This document shows, in pieces, positions 1-7,959 of a stretch of DNA of 64,000 nt. Positions within the stretch are counted from its first letter, which is position 1. Each line of letters begins with the position of its first letter. Source of the DNA: an uncultured Clostridia bacterium (lineage in GTDB: Bacteria > Bacillota > Clostridia > Oscillospirales > Ruminococcaceae); contig CANDEV010000007.1 of the NCBI GenBank assembly GCA_947383835.1, forward strand, positions 1 through 64,000, read 5' to 3'. Below the pieces are notes generated by a model that ran no database searches, was not told the DNA's origin, and saw only the letters and a list, made by a program, of their open reading frames with translations. A program made the translations under genes and the position numbers.

Positions 1-632
1 GCAGCGCCTGCTCTTGCTCTTCTCAGGTCGCCCTTTCTGTGAGGACCGTCAAGGATCATCTGGTCGCCTGTGTAAGCGTGGATAGTGGACATGATACCGC
101 TCTGGATAGGAGCGTAATCGTTAAGAGCCTTAGCCATAGGCGCGAGGCAGTTTGTAGTACAGGAAGCTGCGGAGATGATAGTATCATCCTTAGTAAGAGT
201 GTTCTCGTTTACGGAGAATACGATAGTCTTAAGGTCGTTTCCTGCGGGAGCGGAGATAACAACTTTCTTTGCGCCTGCGTCAATGTGAGCCTGGGACTTC
301 TCTTTAGAGCAGTAGAAGCCTGTGCACTCGAGAACAACGTCAACGCCGAGCTCGCCCCAAGGGAGATCCTGAGCCTTAGGCTGTGCGTAGATAGTAATTT
401 TCTTGCCGTCAACAACGATAGCGCCGTCAGCAGCCTCTACAGTATGGAGACCCTCGCCGATCCTTCCGCAGTAGCCGCCCTGAGCGGTGTCGTACTTAAG
501 AAGCTGAGCAAGCATTTTGGGGTCTGTGAGGTCGTTGATAGCTACGATCTCGTAGCCCTCTGCGCCGAACATCTGGCGGAATGCGAGACGGCCGATTCTG
601 CCGAATCCATTGATTGCAACTTTAACTGCCAT
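1..632 (-). CDS. gap: Glyceraldehyde-3-phosphate dehydrogenase, N-terminal part (cut by window edge)
   Basis: Glycolytic enzyme that oxidises glyceraldehyde 3-phosphate to 1,3-bisphosphoglycerate with NAD+ in the cytoplasm. Reading the reverse strand gives MAVKVAINGFGRIGR at the N-terminus, the NAD-binding Rossmann signature of the family. The active-site stretch SAASCTTNCLAP, with the catalytic cysteine, lies further on. About 210 residues are inside the window and the C-terminal third is missing. The ATG at 632 is preceded by a strong AGGAGG eight bases upstream, which fixes the start. It has its own promoter and a hairpin leader. Identification is secure from the conserved motifs. Confidence 0.97.
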   Translation of the reverse strand, partial: MAVKVAINGFGRIGRLAFRQMFGAEGYEIVAINDLTDPKMLAQLLKYDTAQGGYCGRIGEGLHTVEAADGAIVVDGKKITIYAQPKAQDLPWGELGVDVVLECTGFYCSKEKSQAHIDAGAKKVVISAPAGNDLKTIVFSVNENTLTKDDTIISAASCTTNCLAPMAKALNDYAPIQSGIMSTIHAYTGDQMILDGPHRKGDLRRARAGA

Positions 633-667
633 GATAATTTCCTCCTAAAAGAAATTTAATTTTTCAG

Positions 668-700
668 GTATCCTGCTTAGCCTAACGGCTGTGAGGATAC
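668..700 (-). promoter_or_regulatory. Hairpin in the gap 5' leader
   Basis: The untranslated leader of gap contains a two-tier inverted repeat: GTATCCT pairs with AGGATAC, and inside it AGCC pairs with GGCT across GTTA. It lies about 36 bases upstream of the start codon. It may stabilise the abundant mRNA or regulate it. The structure is seen; any function is inference. Confidence 0.5.
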
Positions 701-711
701 TGCATATATCT

Positions 712-740
712 ATTTTACCCTATTTTTGAAAATTTTGCAA
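712..740 (-). promoter_or_regulatory. Promoter of gap
   Basis: On the reverse strand TTGCAA (740-735) is followed after 17 bases by TAAAAT (717-712), a good sigma-A promoter. It predicts a leader of roughly 70 bases before the gap start codon. Confidence 0.65.
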
Positions 741-825
741 TACTTTTTTTGGATTTTTTTCTAAAAATTTCATAAAGCATGGTTTGGGCAGAGTGTTTTG
801 TTATTTATTGGTACAGTGCGCCTGC

Positions 826-1141
826 AGCGATCCTATAAATATACGCGCAAATTTTGCATGGGCAGCTACGGAATCCGCCTATACAGATCCGGTTATTATT
901 TTGTCGGATTGCCATAATAAATTAACCCGCCCCTTGGGGGCTTTGAAAATAAAGTTTTTGTCATATTTATAGCAATCCATAAAATTATCTAAACATATCT
1001 GTTTCATTATAGCAATTCATAAAAATAGCCATACTGTAGGGGCGGGGTCTTCCCGCCCGCGATACAAAAATATGCTGAACCACGGGACGGGAAACCCGTC
1101 CCCTACGAATTTTGTCAAGATATTTTTATGTACCGCTATAA
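826..1141. repeat. Non-coding gap with R1 repeat copies
   Basis: Together with its flanks this is the 640-base gap between gap and the rplM promoter. Positions 1008-1141 hold a complete R1 repeat: terminus TATAGCAAT, two GC-rich self-complementary blocks (GGGGCGGGGTCTTCCCGCCC and GGGACGGGAAACCCGTCCC) and an inverted terminus ACCGCTATA. Fragments of the same termini (CAGCGATCCTATA near 826 and TATAGCAATCC near 967) suggest a second, decayed copy. The short open frame across 784-972 lies in this repeat material and is not supported as a gene. Confidence 0.7.
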
Positions 1142-1143
1142 AA

Positions 1144-1176
1144 TGGGGGGACTCCCGCCGCGGAGCGTTCCCCGCA
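1144..1176 (-). repeat. R2 repeat fragment, inverted
   Basis: Short inverted fragment of the R2 family: GGGGGGACTCCCGCCGCGG followed by AGCGTTCCCCGC. It matches the left half of the fuller copies at 15118 and 48915. Confidence 0.6.
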
Positions 1177-1274
1177 AAATTAAAATGAAACGTGAGAATT
1201 AAAGAGATTTAAAGCAAATAGCAGAGAAAACGAGAGATTAAGGGATATATATTAAAAATTCGGCAATTTGACCG

Positions 1275-1303
1275 TTGACTTTAAAAAAATAACCATGTAT
1301 AAT
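1275..1303 (+). promoter_or_regulatory. Promoter of rplM-rpsI
   Basis: TTGACT (1275-1280), 17 bases, TATAAT (1298-1303): a near-perfect sigma-A promoter. Transcription should begin near 1310, placing the whole 1311-1390 stretch in the leader. Confidence 0.85.
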
Positions 1304-1310
1304 GTTAAAT

Positions 1311-1352
1311 GTTGCGTCGGAGGGACGCTTTCAAGGAGTTGCTGAAAGTCCC
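1311..1352 (+). promoter_or_regulatory. Structured rplM leader (candidate L13 autoregulatory leader)
   Basis: Just after the predicted transcription start the leader can form two alternative structures. One is a small hairpin, GCGTC (1314-1318) with GACGC (1324-1328). The other is a longer hairpin, GGGAC (1322-1326) with GTCCC (1348-1352), enclosing TTTCA with TGAAA. The two share bases and cannot coexist. L13 leader motifs upstream of rplM are known in Firmicutes and are thought to bind the ribosomal protein. This matches in position and size, but membership of that motif family was not tested. Confidence 0.5.
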
Positions 1353-1390
1353 CCAAACCCGATAAAAATTTAAAAACAAGGAGAATGATT

Positions 1391-1819
1391 ATGTCAACTT
1401 ATATGCCAAAGGCAAACGAAATAAGCCGCAAATGGTATGTGCTTGACGCTGCGGATAAGTCCCTGGGACGTGTGGCTGCCGAAGCCGCTTCTATCCTCAG
1501 AGGCAAGAACAAGCCCACATTCGCACCCCACGCTGACTGCGGCGACCACGTTATCATCATCAACTGCGCAAAGGCTAAGCTTACAGGCAAAAAGCTTGAG
1601 CAGAAGTACTACAGATGGCACACAGGCTGGATAGGCGGTCTCAAGGAGATCAAGTACAGCGATATGATGAAGAACGAACCCGAAAGAGCTATGATGATCG
1701 CGGTAAACGGTATGCTCCCCAACAATACATTGGGCAGAGCTGCTCTTAAGCGTCTCAGAACCTACGCAGGCGCAGAGCACGGACACGCTGCTCAGAAACC
1801 CGAAAATTACGAGATATAA
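1391..1819 (+). CDS. rplM: 50S ribosomal protein L13
   Basis: Large-subunit ribosomal protein that assembles early with 23S rRNA. The 142-residue product begins MSTYMPKANEISRKWYVLDA and has the family motif LGRVAAEAASILRGKNK, as well as GMLPNNTLGRAALKRLR near the C-terminus. An in-frame ATG six bases upstream (1385) sits almost on top of the AAGGAG ribosome site at 1378-1383, so the second ATG at 1391, seven bases away, is the likelier start. It is the first gene of the classic rplM-rpsI pair, with 13 bases between them. Confidence 0.98.
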   Translation: MSTYMPKANEISRKWYVLDAADKSLGRVAAEAASILRGKNKPTFAPHADCGDHVIIINCAKAKLTGKKLEQKYYRWHTGWIGGLKEIKYSDMMKNEPERAMMIAVNGMLPNNTLGRAALKRLRTYAGAEHGHAAQKPENYEI

Positions 1820-1832
1820 GGAGGCGGAGTAA

Positions 1833-2234
1833 ATGTACGAATCTAAACAGCCATATTTTTACGGCACAGGCAGAAGAAAAAGCTCCGTTGCAAGAGTAAG
1901 AGTTTACGCAGGCAGCGGCAACATTACAATTAACGGCAGAACTCTCGACGATTATTTCGGTCTTGAGACCCTTAAGCTTATTGTTAAGCAGCCCCTTATC
2001 CTTACCGAAAACGCTGATAAGTTCGATATTGTCTGCACAGTAGCGGGCGGCGGCGTAACAGGTCAGGCGGGCGCTATCCGTCACGGACTTTCCAGAGCGC
2101 TTCTCCAGGTAAACGCAGAGCTTCGTCCTGTTCTTAAGAAGGCAGGCTTCCTCACACGTGACCCGAGAATGAAGGAAAGAAAGAAGTACGGTCTCAAAGC
2201 TGCACGTCGTGCTCCTCAGTTCTCAAAGAGATAA
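1833..2234 (+). CDS. rpsI: 30S ribosomal protein S9
   Basis: Small-subunit protein whose basic C-terminal tail reaches the P-site tRNA. The 133-residue sequence has the typical GTGRRKSSVARVR start and the conserved end RRAPQFSKR. The start is set by AAGGAGG just upstream. It follows rplM in one operon. The last bases, TCAG then CTCAAAGAGATAA, form the left attachment site of the integrated element downstream. The reading frame is intact. Its original terminator now appears to lie 10.6 kb away at 12860. Confidence 0.98.
   Translation: MYESKQPYFYGTGRRKSSVARVRVYAGSGNITINGRTLDDYFGLETLKLIVKQPLILTENADKFDIVCTVAGGGVTGQAGAIRHGLSRALLQVNAELRPVLKKAGFLTRDPRMKERKKYGLKAARRAPQFSKR
2216..2234. other. Left attachment site of the integrated element (attL core)
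   Basis: The 3' end of rpsI (TCAGTTCTCAAAGAGATAA) shares TCAG and the exact 9-mer AAGAGATAA, including the stop codon, with 12825-12842. Integration at the 3' end of rpsI is known for several Firmicute integrative elements. The integrase gene lies immediately inside this end. The exact crossover point cannot be set without an empty-site sequence. Confidence 0.6.
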
Positions 2235-2290
2235 TCAGACTATCTCATTTATGCCGATTTTTCGGTACTTTGCAGACCTTGCAAAATCGC

Positions 2291-2310
2291 TTTGGTCTTT
2301 GTTTGGTCTT
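2291..2310. other. Left integrase arm-type site pair
   Basis: Two direct copies of TTTGGTCTT (2291-2299 and 2302-2310) sit one helical turn (11 bases) apart, 57 bases from the attL core. The same pair with the same spacing and orientation recurs at 12680-12699. This is what arm-binding sites of a Tn916-type integrase look like. Confidence 0.6.
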
Positions 2311-2326
2311 TATTGCAAGATTTTTG

Positions 2327-2357
2327 AAATCCGTTCCTTTTTTGGAACGGATTTTTT
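2327..2357. terminator. Bidirectional terminator between rpsI and int
   Basis: AAATCCGTTCC (2327-2337) and GGAACGGATTT (2344-2354) form an 11-bp stem with a T-rich loop. It has T or A tracts on both sides, so it can serve rpsI forward and the integrase in reverse. Confidence 0.8.
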
Positions 2358-3492
2358 ATGTCAGCTTCAAGGTGACAAGGTCGGCGACTTTTGCTTTGGT
2401 GCTTTTCAGTACGTCGGCATAGATGTTGGCAGTTACGCCTATGTCGCAATGGCCGAGATGTTCGGATACTATTTTAATATCAACACCGCTGTTGAGAAGC
2501 ATTGTAGCGTTACAATGTCTAAGCTGATGAAGCGTCAGATTTTCAAACTCCGTACCCTTTGTAAAGCGTTTTAAAGAATGGTAAACCGATTGCCTGTCAC
2601 GATAGTTCCCTAATGCGGACGTAAAAACCATTTTGGGGTGGGCAAAACTGCTGCCGATTGCAGATGAGATTTCTTCAATGTACTTCTTTTGCGCTCTGAA
2701 GATATTGGCAAGAGGCTCGCTCATTCCTATAGTTCTGCGGCTGCTTTCCGTTTTGGGAGAACCGAGCGTGTGTTTGCCTCCAATATCTGTAAGATTATGG
2801 TTGATTGTGATAGTCATTTCATTAAAGTCAATGTCCTCCCACATCAAACCAAGACACTCTCCCGAACGCATACCCGTGTACAACAGTACCTTTATTATAC
2901 GCTTGAAATCCTCGTCCCAAGGTTTGGTGTCAAGAATTCCCATGAAGCGTTTGATTTGTTTCTCATCAAGCGAGGAGGTTTTCTTCTTACAGCGATTTTT
3001 AGGCAGAATAACATTGTGACATGGCGATTCACGGATAAAGCCTTGCTCCACACCCCTGCGGAAAATACTTTGAATGACGATATAAACCTTGCGTACAGTT
3101 TCAGGATTAAGCTTTAAGGACTGCACAAATTGAGTAAGCCTCGGCGTATTTATGTCCTTAACCTTAACATTTCCGAGAATGGGAGCAATGTGGTTATTAT
3201 ATTGTCCGCTATAAGTGTATGCTGTGCTTTCTTTGAGTTCAATCGGTGCGTAGTTGGTAAAATACCAGTCAGCAAGTTCCGAAAATCGCATATTTTCATT
3301 AAGTACCGCATAACCCTTGCAATGACGTTCAAACTCGAAAGCATATTCGGTCGCAAGTTTCTCTGCCTTTCTGGGCGTAATTCCGTCAGGCGGGGTAAAA
3401 GTTGTGGATTTTATAATTTGTTTCCCGTTGGTATCATATCCCAATGACACCTTAATTCTATAATTAGAACCTCTTTTTGATATGGTAGCCAT
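2356..3492 (-). CDS. int: Tyrosine integrase of the mobile element
   Basis: Site-specific recombinase that integrates and excises the element. The 378-residue protein has an N-terminal arm-binding region, a core-binding SAM-like region (about 65-160) and a catalytic domain. The full catalytic set is visible: R209 in LLYTGMRSGE, K247, H322 and R325 in LHQLRH, H348 in EHLGH and the nucleophile Y358. The length is typical of the Tn916/phage integrase class. The start is fixed by AAGGAG about ten bases upstream. It lies at the rpsI end of the element, next to the attachment and arm sites. Confidence 0.95.
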   Translation of the reverse strand: MATISKRGSNYRIKVSLGYDTNGKQIIKSTTFTPPDGITPRKAEKLATEYAFEFERHCKGYAVLNENMRFSELADWYFTNYAPIELKESTAYTYSGQYNNHIAPILGNVKVKDINTPRLTQFVQSLKLNPETVRKVYIVIQSIFRRGVEQGFIRESPCHNVILPKNRCKKKTSSLDEKQIKRFMGILDTKPWDEDFKRIIKVLLYTGMRSGECLGLMWEDIDFNEMTITINHNLTDIGGKHTLGSPKTESSRRTIGMSEPLANIFRAQKKYIEEISSAIGSSFAHPKMVFTSALGNYRDRQSVYHSLKRFTKGTEFENLTLHQLRHCNATMLLNSGVDIKIVSEHLGHCDIGVTANIYADVLKSTKAKVADLVTLKLT

Positions 3493-3604
3493 AAAAATAT
3501 CTCTCCTTTTGATATTATAGATTTTATGACATACCCCTGCTTCTTTATTATATCATTTTCGCGTGGTAAAGTCAAGAAGTTTTTTCAGAGATATGCCAAT
3601 AATC

Positions 3605-4894
3605 TTACTTTGACCTATGCTGAACAACAGGCTTTAAAAACTCCCGCAGCTTCTCTTTAAGCCCAAGACTATCTATAAAATCCATAACCTTCTGATATTT
3701 ATTTTTCCAATCGGAAAGCTCCCGCAATGCAGAATTAAGCTTGTCCCGAAGTGAATTTACGGACTTCAATTCATTATTAAGAGATTTATTTTTATCAATA
3801 AGAGCAGCATTATCTTTTTCAAGCTGAACAATTTTTTCAGCCAATTCATTGTTGTTATTTTCGGCAGCAATTTGTTTTTTGGCAAGTTCGGAGAGATTAT
3901 TATAGTCCTCCTGCGAAACGGTAACATTATCCCCGAACAAGGTTTTCTTTGCCTGAATACGGTCAATATTTTTTATCCTGCTTACCTTATCCGCGCTTAT
4001 TTCTATCAATGAATTGTTTTCTGAAATGATTGCAGCAGTTTCAGCAAGAACATTTTCCTTTCCGGTAATCTCATCATCAAGCTGACCAACCGCCGCTTTT
4101 TTCTCTTGATATTCCCCATCCAACTCGTCAATAATTCTTTCGGTATCGTTCAACAATTCCTGACGGCTTTTTAGAATATTATCCGTACATTCAATTTTAT
4201 TTTCCAAACGGACAATTTCCTTTTTCTGCTCCTGCTTTTTAAAATCCAAAACGGAAAGATGATTATTATGTGTACCAAGCTTTTTCCACTCGATACCGTA
4301 CCGAGCCATAATTTCCGAAAGCTTTTCTTTTTCGCTGTCGATCCAAAGCTTTGAGGAAGTGTCGAATTTACCTTTTGCAATAAAACCTTGCTGTTCCAAA
4401 GCCTTTGTAAGTGCGTTTCTTGTGGATAATCCCCGCTTCTGATTTGTTGCGAACGGTACAAAGTCGATATGTAAATGCGGCGTATTCTCGTCCATATTAA
4501 GTACGGAATTGAACACTCTGATATGCGGATTTCTCTTTTGAAAATCCTTTTCAAATTCAATCAAAATCTGTGAAGCAAGCTTTCCCTCACTTGAATTACA
4601 AGGAGTATCGTCCTTGTTGCCGACCTGAATTATCAGTTCGTAAAACGGCTTCTCCTGCTTGCTGTGAAAAATATGGTCGTAGTAGTCCTTGATAATTCTA
4701 TCCTTGCGTTTCTGTTTAGCGTTGTATTCCGCAAGAGCAGTATCAAACAATTCACGGTAAACCGCTTTAATATTTTCTTTACAAAAAATGATATTATTTT
4801 GTGAACGGCTGCTGTCAATATTATCGGCAAAAAAAGCCCGATTGTTGTGACCGATACTGCCTTTGCCTATAGTTATGCTTAATGTTTTCTGCAT
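3605..4894 (-). CDS. MobV-family relaxase (Mob/Pre) with long coiled coil
   Basis: DNA relaxase predicted to nick oriT and pilot single-stranded DNA during mobilisation. The N-terminal domain (about 1-180) shows the Mob/Pre signature: GSIGHNNRAF near residue 16 and the metal-binding pair H140/H142 in NTPHLHIDFVPF. From about residue 225 to 410 the chain is a long charged coiled coil. An upstream in-frame start at 4987 is possible, but ATG 4894 with AGGAGG seven bases before it gives the family N-terminus MQKTLSITIGKGS and is preferred (429 residues). No type IV secretion genes are present, so the element would depend on a helper conjugation system. Confidence 0.88.
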   Translation of the reverse strand: MQKTLSITIGKGSIGHNNRAFFADNIDSSRSQNNIIFCKENIKAVYRELFDTALAEYNAKQKRKDRIIKDYYDHIFHSKQEKPFYELIIQVGNKDDTPCNSSEGKLASQILIEFEKDFQKRNPHIRVFNSVLNMDENTPHLHIDFVPFATNQKRGLSTRNALTKALEQQGFIAKGKFDTSSKLWIDSEKEKLSEIMARYGIEWKKLGTHNNHLSVLDFKKQEQKKEIVRLENKIECTDNILKSRQELLNDTERIIDELDGEYQEKKAAVGQLDDEITGKENVLAETAAIISENNSLIEISADKVSRIKNIDRIQAKKTLFGDNVTVSQEDYNNLSELAKKQIAAENNNNELAEKIVQLEKDNAALIDKNKSLNNELKSVNSLRDKLNSALRELSDWKNKYQKVMDFIDSLGLKEKLREFLKPVVQHRSK

Positions 4895-4948
4895 AGCGTT
4901 CCTCCTTTGTTTTTCTATTATTTTTTGAGGGCGGCAACCTAAGCCTTT

Positions 4949-5126
4949 GTTACTTTCGCAAAAGTAACGCAAAGACACTTTTGACATTCGTACCTCACAT
5001 CAAAAGCGTCATTGCGCTCTCCGAGGGGCAGCCGTTCCCTCTGCACTCCCTTTTAATGGCGTACTTGCGTACGCCATACGGACGGCATTTAACAAAATAT
5101 ATGCTAAACTTATCAAAATGCCGTCC
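4949..5126. other. Candidate oriT region with nested inverted repeats
   Basis: Directly upstream of the relaxase are three inverted repeats: GTTACTTT/AAAGTAAC (4949-4956 and 4961-4968, loop CGCA), ATGGCGTAC/GTACGCCAT (5056-5064 and 5069-5077) and GGACGGCATTT/AAATGCCGTCC (5080-5090 and 5116-5126). Further GTCCGA and GGACGG repeats run to 5220. MobV relaxases act on hairpins just upstream of their own gene, so this is the natural place for oriT. The nick site was not identified. Confidence 0.45.
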
Positions 5127-5226
5127 ACCCGTCCGAATGGCTTAAATACGTCGTTTCAACCGTCCGAATAATCCGTCCCAAAGCCGTACTCGGACGGACG
5201 TACGCCTCGGACGCCATTTTTCAACT

Positions 5227-6528
5227 TCATTGCAAAATAATATTTCTGAACCGAGAGCGAATACCTTTATACCCACGCACCTCTCTGTTGTCAGTCTTGA
5301 TGTGGGTCGAAAATCTTATATTGTACTTCTCGGAATTTGTTTTCAGCCAACTGCTGAAAGTATCCTTTTTTAATTCCGTCAAAAGATTTTTATGACACCA
5401 ATCAATATATCCCGAATAAAGATTTGTGGTGCTTTCTTGAAAATCCGTACCAAATTCTATGTAACCTTTATCGGAGAGAAATTCAATTATGTTGCAGTTA
5501 TCCGCCATAACCTCTGAAACATTCCGGCGTGTTTTTTCAGAGATTGTAAATCGAAAATTATTATTTATCAGCCGTTTTAATCCGTCGAACATCCAGCAAA
5601 ATATTTTTTCTTTCTCGAAAATAAATCTCTCCGCAAGGTACGGATCGTCAATTCTGTTCGGCGGTTTTTGCTTCGTTGTGAGAATTAAAAGCCGCCTTGC
5701 AAAACCGTCCGATTTATCATAAAGGGCTTTCGGAGAGCCGTTTCCAAAGCAAAGGAAACGAGTATAAAGTACAGCTTGCTCGGATTGAAAACCTTTTGCT
5801 TCAACATCAACGGGGATTTCCGCTGTCACAAGATTTTTAATAATTCCCGTTGTTGACAGCGCACTCATCTGCATATCGTCGTCCAACATCAATAATTTAT
5901 TTTGCAGATTATATCTAAAAAATCTGTCCGTTTCAATACGCTGAAAATTCCCCGTGACCATTGCACCCTTGAAAATCTCCTGCAATACTACTCCGATACG
6001 ACTTTTACCCTCGCCGCCGTTGCCGATAATAAAGAGCATAGCTTGTCCTTTTGTGGACGGGATTAAGCAGTAACCGAGGTACTCCTGCAAAGTTTTTATG
6101 TCCTCGAAGTCCAATAATTCATCAAGGAATTTTAGAAAATTATCGGGATAATAATTCCTATTTTGCATTTCGGGACGGTAAAAAACGTTCAGCCGATTAA
6201 CGCAAAACTGCTTTTCGTAAATCCAAGTACCGTCAGTTTTTAGTATACCGTTAATCAAATTAATTTCATTTTCACGGACTGGAATAGGCTCGCTGTGACA
6301 GAATAACTTTAACGCTTCAAGCAAAGATTTTACTTTGCGGGAAATACCCGTTGTAACAAATTCCGTCAGCATTACGGAAATGTCGTGACATATCTCGCTG
6401 TCGGAAATCTCTCCGTCAATGCCGTAAAGCTTGCCGCCGATACATTTCAGCGGACGGTTCTGCACAAATTCTGTGCAGAACTCAACCTCGTTTACAGACT
6501 TCCCGTTGTACCAGTTGGGAGAACTCAT
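5227..6528 (-). CDS. SF3/P4-type primase-helicase (phage/plasmid D5-like C-terminal domain)
   Basis: Predicted replication helicase of the element. The 433-residue chain has a Walker A GNGGEGKS (169-176), a Walker B ending in LMLDDD (216-218), a sensor asparagine in CFGNGS (about 263) and an arginine pair in GFARRLLIL (about 278). These are typical of the superfamily 3 helicase part of P4-alpha/D5 primases. The separate primase catalytic domain is not visible, so it may only unwind or load. ATG 6528 overlaps the stop of the upstream gene as TGATG, implying translational coupling. A GTG one codon upstream is an alternative start. Confidence 0.82.
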   Translation of the reverse strand: MSSPNWYNGKSVNEVEFCTEFVQNRPLKCIGGKLYGIDGEISDSEICHDISVMLTEFVTTGISRKVKSLLEALKLFCHSEPIPVRENEINLINGILKTDGTWIYEKQFCVNRLNVFYRPEMQNRNYYPDNFLKFLDELLDFEDIKTLQEYLGYCLIPSTKGQAMLFIIGNGGEGKSRIGVVLQEIFKGAMVTGNFQRIETDRFFRYNLQNKLLMLDDDMQMSALSTTGIIKNLVTAEIPVDVEAKGFQSEQAVLYTRFLCFGNGSPKALYDKSDGFARRLLILTTKQKPPNRIDDPYLAERFIFEKEKIFCWMFDGLKRLINNNFRFTISEKTRRNVSEVMADNCNIIEFLSDKGYIEFGTDFQESTTNLYSGYIDWCHKNLLTELKKDTFSSWLKTNSEKYNIRFSTHIKTDNREVRGYKGIRSRFRNIILQ

Positions 6529-6815
6529 CACGCCGCACCTCCCAAGTATTCAAGCAGTGCCGCGCGGCTGATAAGGATTTTACCGCGCTTGCCTTGACCT
6601 GTCCTTATATACGGGATTTTTTCCTGCGCAACAAGCTGACGGATTGTGTGTTCCGAAAGTCCCTTTACAGCTTCCGAACATTCCTTGATTGTCAGCATTT
6701 CCACAGGTTTTGAGAAATTGGGAATAGCCTCTGCTGCCTGTTCCTCCACTTCGATTACCTCATTGAGTAGTGCTGCAATTTGAGTTATAAGCTCCTGTTT
6801 GGTTTTCATTGTCAA
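6528..6815 (-). CDS. Excisionase-like helix-turn-helix protein
   Basis: Small DNA-binding protein, about 95 residues. The C-terminal half (LTIKECSEAVKGLSEHTIRQ then GKILISRAALLEYL) matches the MerR-like winged helix of excisionases and helix_turn_helix_17 proteins. The N-terminal part is a short helical extension. AGGAGG at 6825-6830 lies 9 bases from a TTG at 6815 and 15 from ATG 6809, so the TTG is chosen; either is possible. It precedes and overlaps the helicase gene. It is likely an Xis or a replication regulator. Confidence 0.65.
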   Translation of the reverse strand: MTMKTKQELITQIAALLNEVIEVEEQAAEAIPNFSKPVEMLTIKECSEAVKGLSEHTIRQLVAQEKIPYIRTGQGKRGKILISRAALLEYLGGAA

Positions 6816-6956
6816 TAATATCGACCTCCTAAAATTTTTTATAATTACATAATTTGCCATTTTATCTCACATTAATATACCCCCTCTATTAATCCCTACA
6901 AAAACAGCCCGTTTTGTAAGTCTTTTTCAGAAATTTGTTTTTAAAATCTGCTAATT

Positions 6957-7490
6957 GCATAAATCTTATTGAAATTTTATATATCTTTTCATATGTTACA
7001 TACAGTTACGGGTACTTTTTTTACCTTGCGAAAAAAGTTTGTATATCTGCATAAAACCTGATATTTTATGCTGTAACCTTTTGTAATTTATAACTTTCCT
7101 CATTTAAAAGGACAAAAACAGACGAAAAAACAGGCAGTTTTCAAAAACTTTTTATTTTTTCTCATACTTGCATAAAATTTGATATTTTATACCGCAGCAT
7201 TTTGTAACTTATAACTCCCCTCACTAATAGGAAAATTTTTGGTGAGATTTCAATGTTTTTTTATATCATTCATCAGATAATTAACAAATTATTTACATGT
7301 GTAAAGGTACCAAAGATTTTTTACCACCATAAACTTATATTTTATGACTACTTACATCTGCCCTCACCATAAGAAGAAAAATCTGCTGTTTTTTAAGGTT
7401 TTTAGGAAAAGTTTTCAATAGGTTTGGATATTTGCATAAACTATGTTATTTTGTAGTGTAACCTTTTGTGATATAACACGTCTCTCCATA
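6957..7490. repeat. Degenerate long repeats (iteron-like) in an AT-rich non-coding region
   Basis: The 920-base gap 6816-7735 has no convincing gene. It contains five diverged direct repeats anchored by GCATAAA at about 6957, 7049, 7170, 7327 and 7434. The best-preserved copies (7041-7102 and 7163-7222) share CATAAA, GATATTTTAT, then TTTTGTAA, TATAAC and CCTCA in the same order. The copy at 7430-7490 keeps CATAAA, TTTTGTA and AACCTTTTGTGA. Spacing is 90-160 bases. Position next to a replication helicase suggests an element origin or a partition/copy-control region. That is inference. Confidence 0.55.
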
Positions 7491-7670
7491 AATAAAGACA
7501 TTTTTCAGAGCCGTTTCCCACAAAACAAGAAAAAAACTTGCACATTGACAACAAAGTTTGTTTCATTGCACAGATTTAGTAACACAAAGTTGTATAAAAT
7601 TTCACAACCCAAACCATTTATATGCTGATGTCACTATAACATAGCTTAGACATCGTATATTTTAAATGTT

Positions 7671-7711
7671 ACTTATAATGTGTAGACTTATCGGATACAA
7701 TGCGGTATAAT
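7671..7711 (+). promoter_or_regulatory. Promoter and possible controller-protein site of the R-M operon
   Basis: TAGACT (7683-7688), 17 bases, TATAAT (7706-7711) forms a promoter for the controller gene. ACTTAT is repeated at 7671 and 7686 (15-base spacing), the second copy overlapping the -35 box. Direct repeats at the -35 box are where C proteins usually bind. The operator role is inferred. Confidence 0.45.
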
Positions 7712-7735
7712 TACTAATAAGGTAGGCGGTACATC

Positions 7736-7957
7736 ATGGACATTATAAAAGTATTTGGTTATAATTTAAAGCGATATCGTATTTTATTGGGACTTTCACA
7801 AGAACAATTTGCTGAAAAATGTGGGCTTCACCGCACTTATATAAGTTCTGTTGAGAGATTTCAACGCAATATTTCTATTGAAAATATTCAGCGCATAGCT
7901 GATGCTCTTGGTATCGAAGCTTACAAACTACTTATTGAAGATTATGAGGAGGACTAA
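7736..7957 (+). CDS. XRE-family controller (C) protein of the restriction-modification system
   Basis: A 73-residue single-domain helix-turn-helix protein (LSQEQFAEKCGLHRTYISSV at about 20-39, ERFQRNISIENIQRIADALG) of the size and type of C.BclI/C.AhdI controllers. Such proteins delay restriction-enzyme expression after entry into a new host so that methylation comes first. It lies two bases upstream of the endonuclease gene, whose ribosome site GAGGAG is inside this gene. The low GC content contrasts with the core chromosome, consistent with transfer. Confidence 0.8.
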   Translation: MDIIKVFGYNLKRYRILLGLSQEQFAEKCGLHRTYISSVERFQRNISIENIQRIADALGIEAYKLLIEDYEED

Positions 7958-7959
7958 TA

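Noticed and set aside
328..333. Use of CTCGAG sites as evidence for a XhoI-like specificity
   Set aside because: At least one CTCGAG (in gap) is present; presence alone neither supports nor excludes the specificity because methylation would protect it.
784..972. Forward ORF of 62 codons upstream of rplM
   Set aside because: It lies in decayed R1 repeat sequence, has no ribosome site and no coding-like composition.
1394..1786. Long reverse ORF opposite rplM
   Set aside because: Shadow of the rplM reading frame. Similar long antisense frames opposite msmX, rnj, ftsH and gyrA are also shadows produced by biased codon use.
2209..2574. Forward ORF spanning the rpsI end and the integrase 3' end
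   Set aside because: Overlaps two secure genes and the attachment site; it is created by the insertion junction.
6816..7735. CRISPR array in the element's non-coding region
   Set aside because: The repeats are degenerate, about 60 bases long and unevenly spaced (92-157 bases); a CRISPR array would have short exact repeats and regular spacers.
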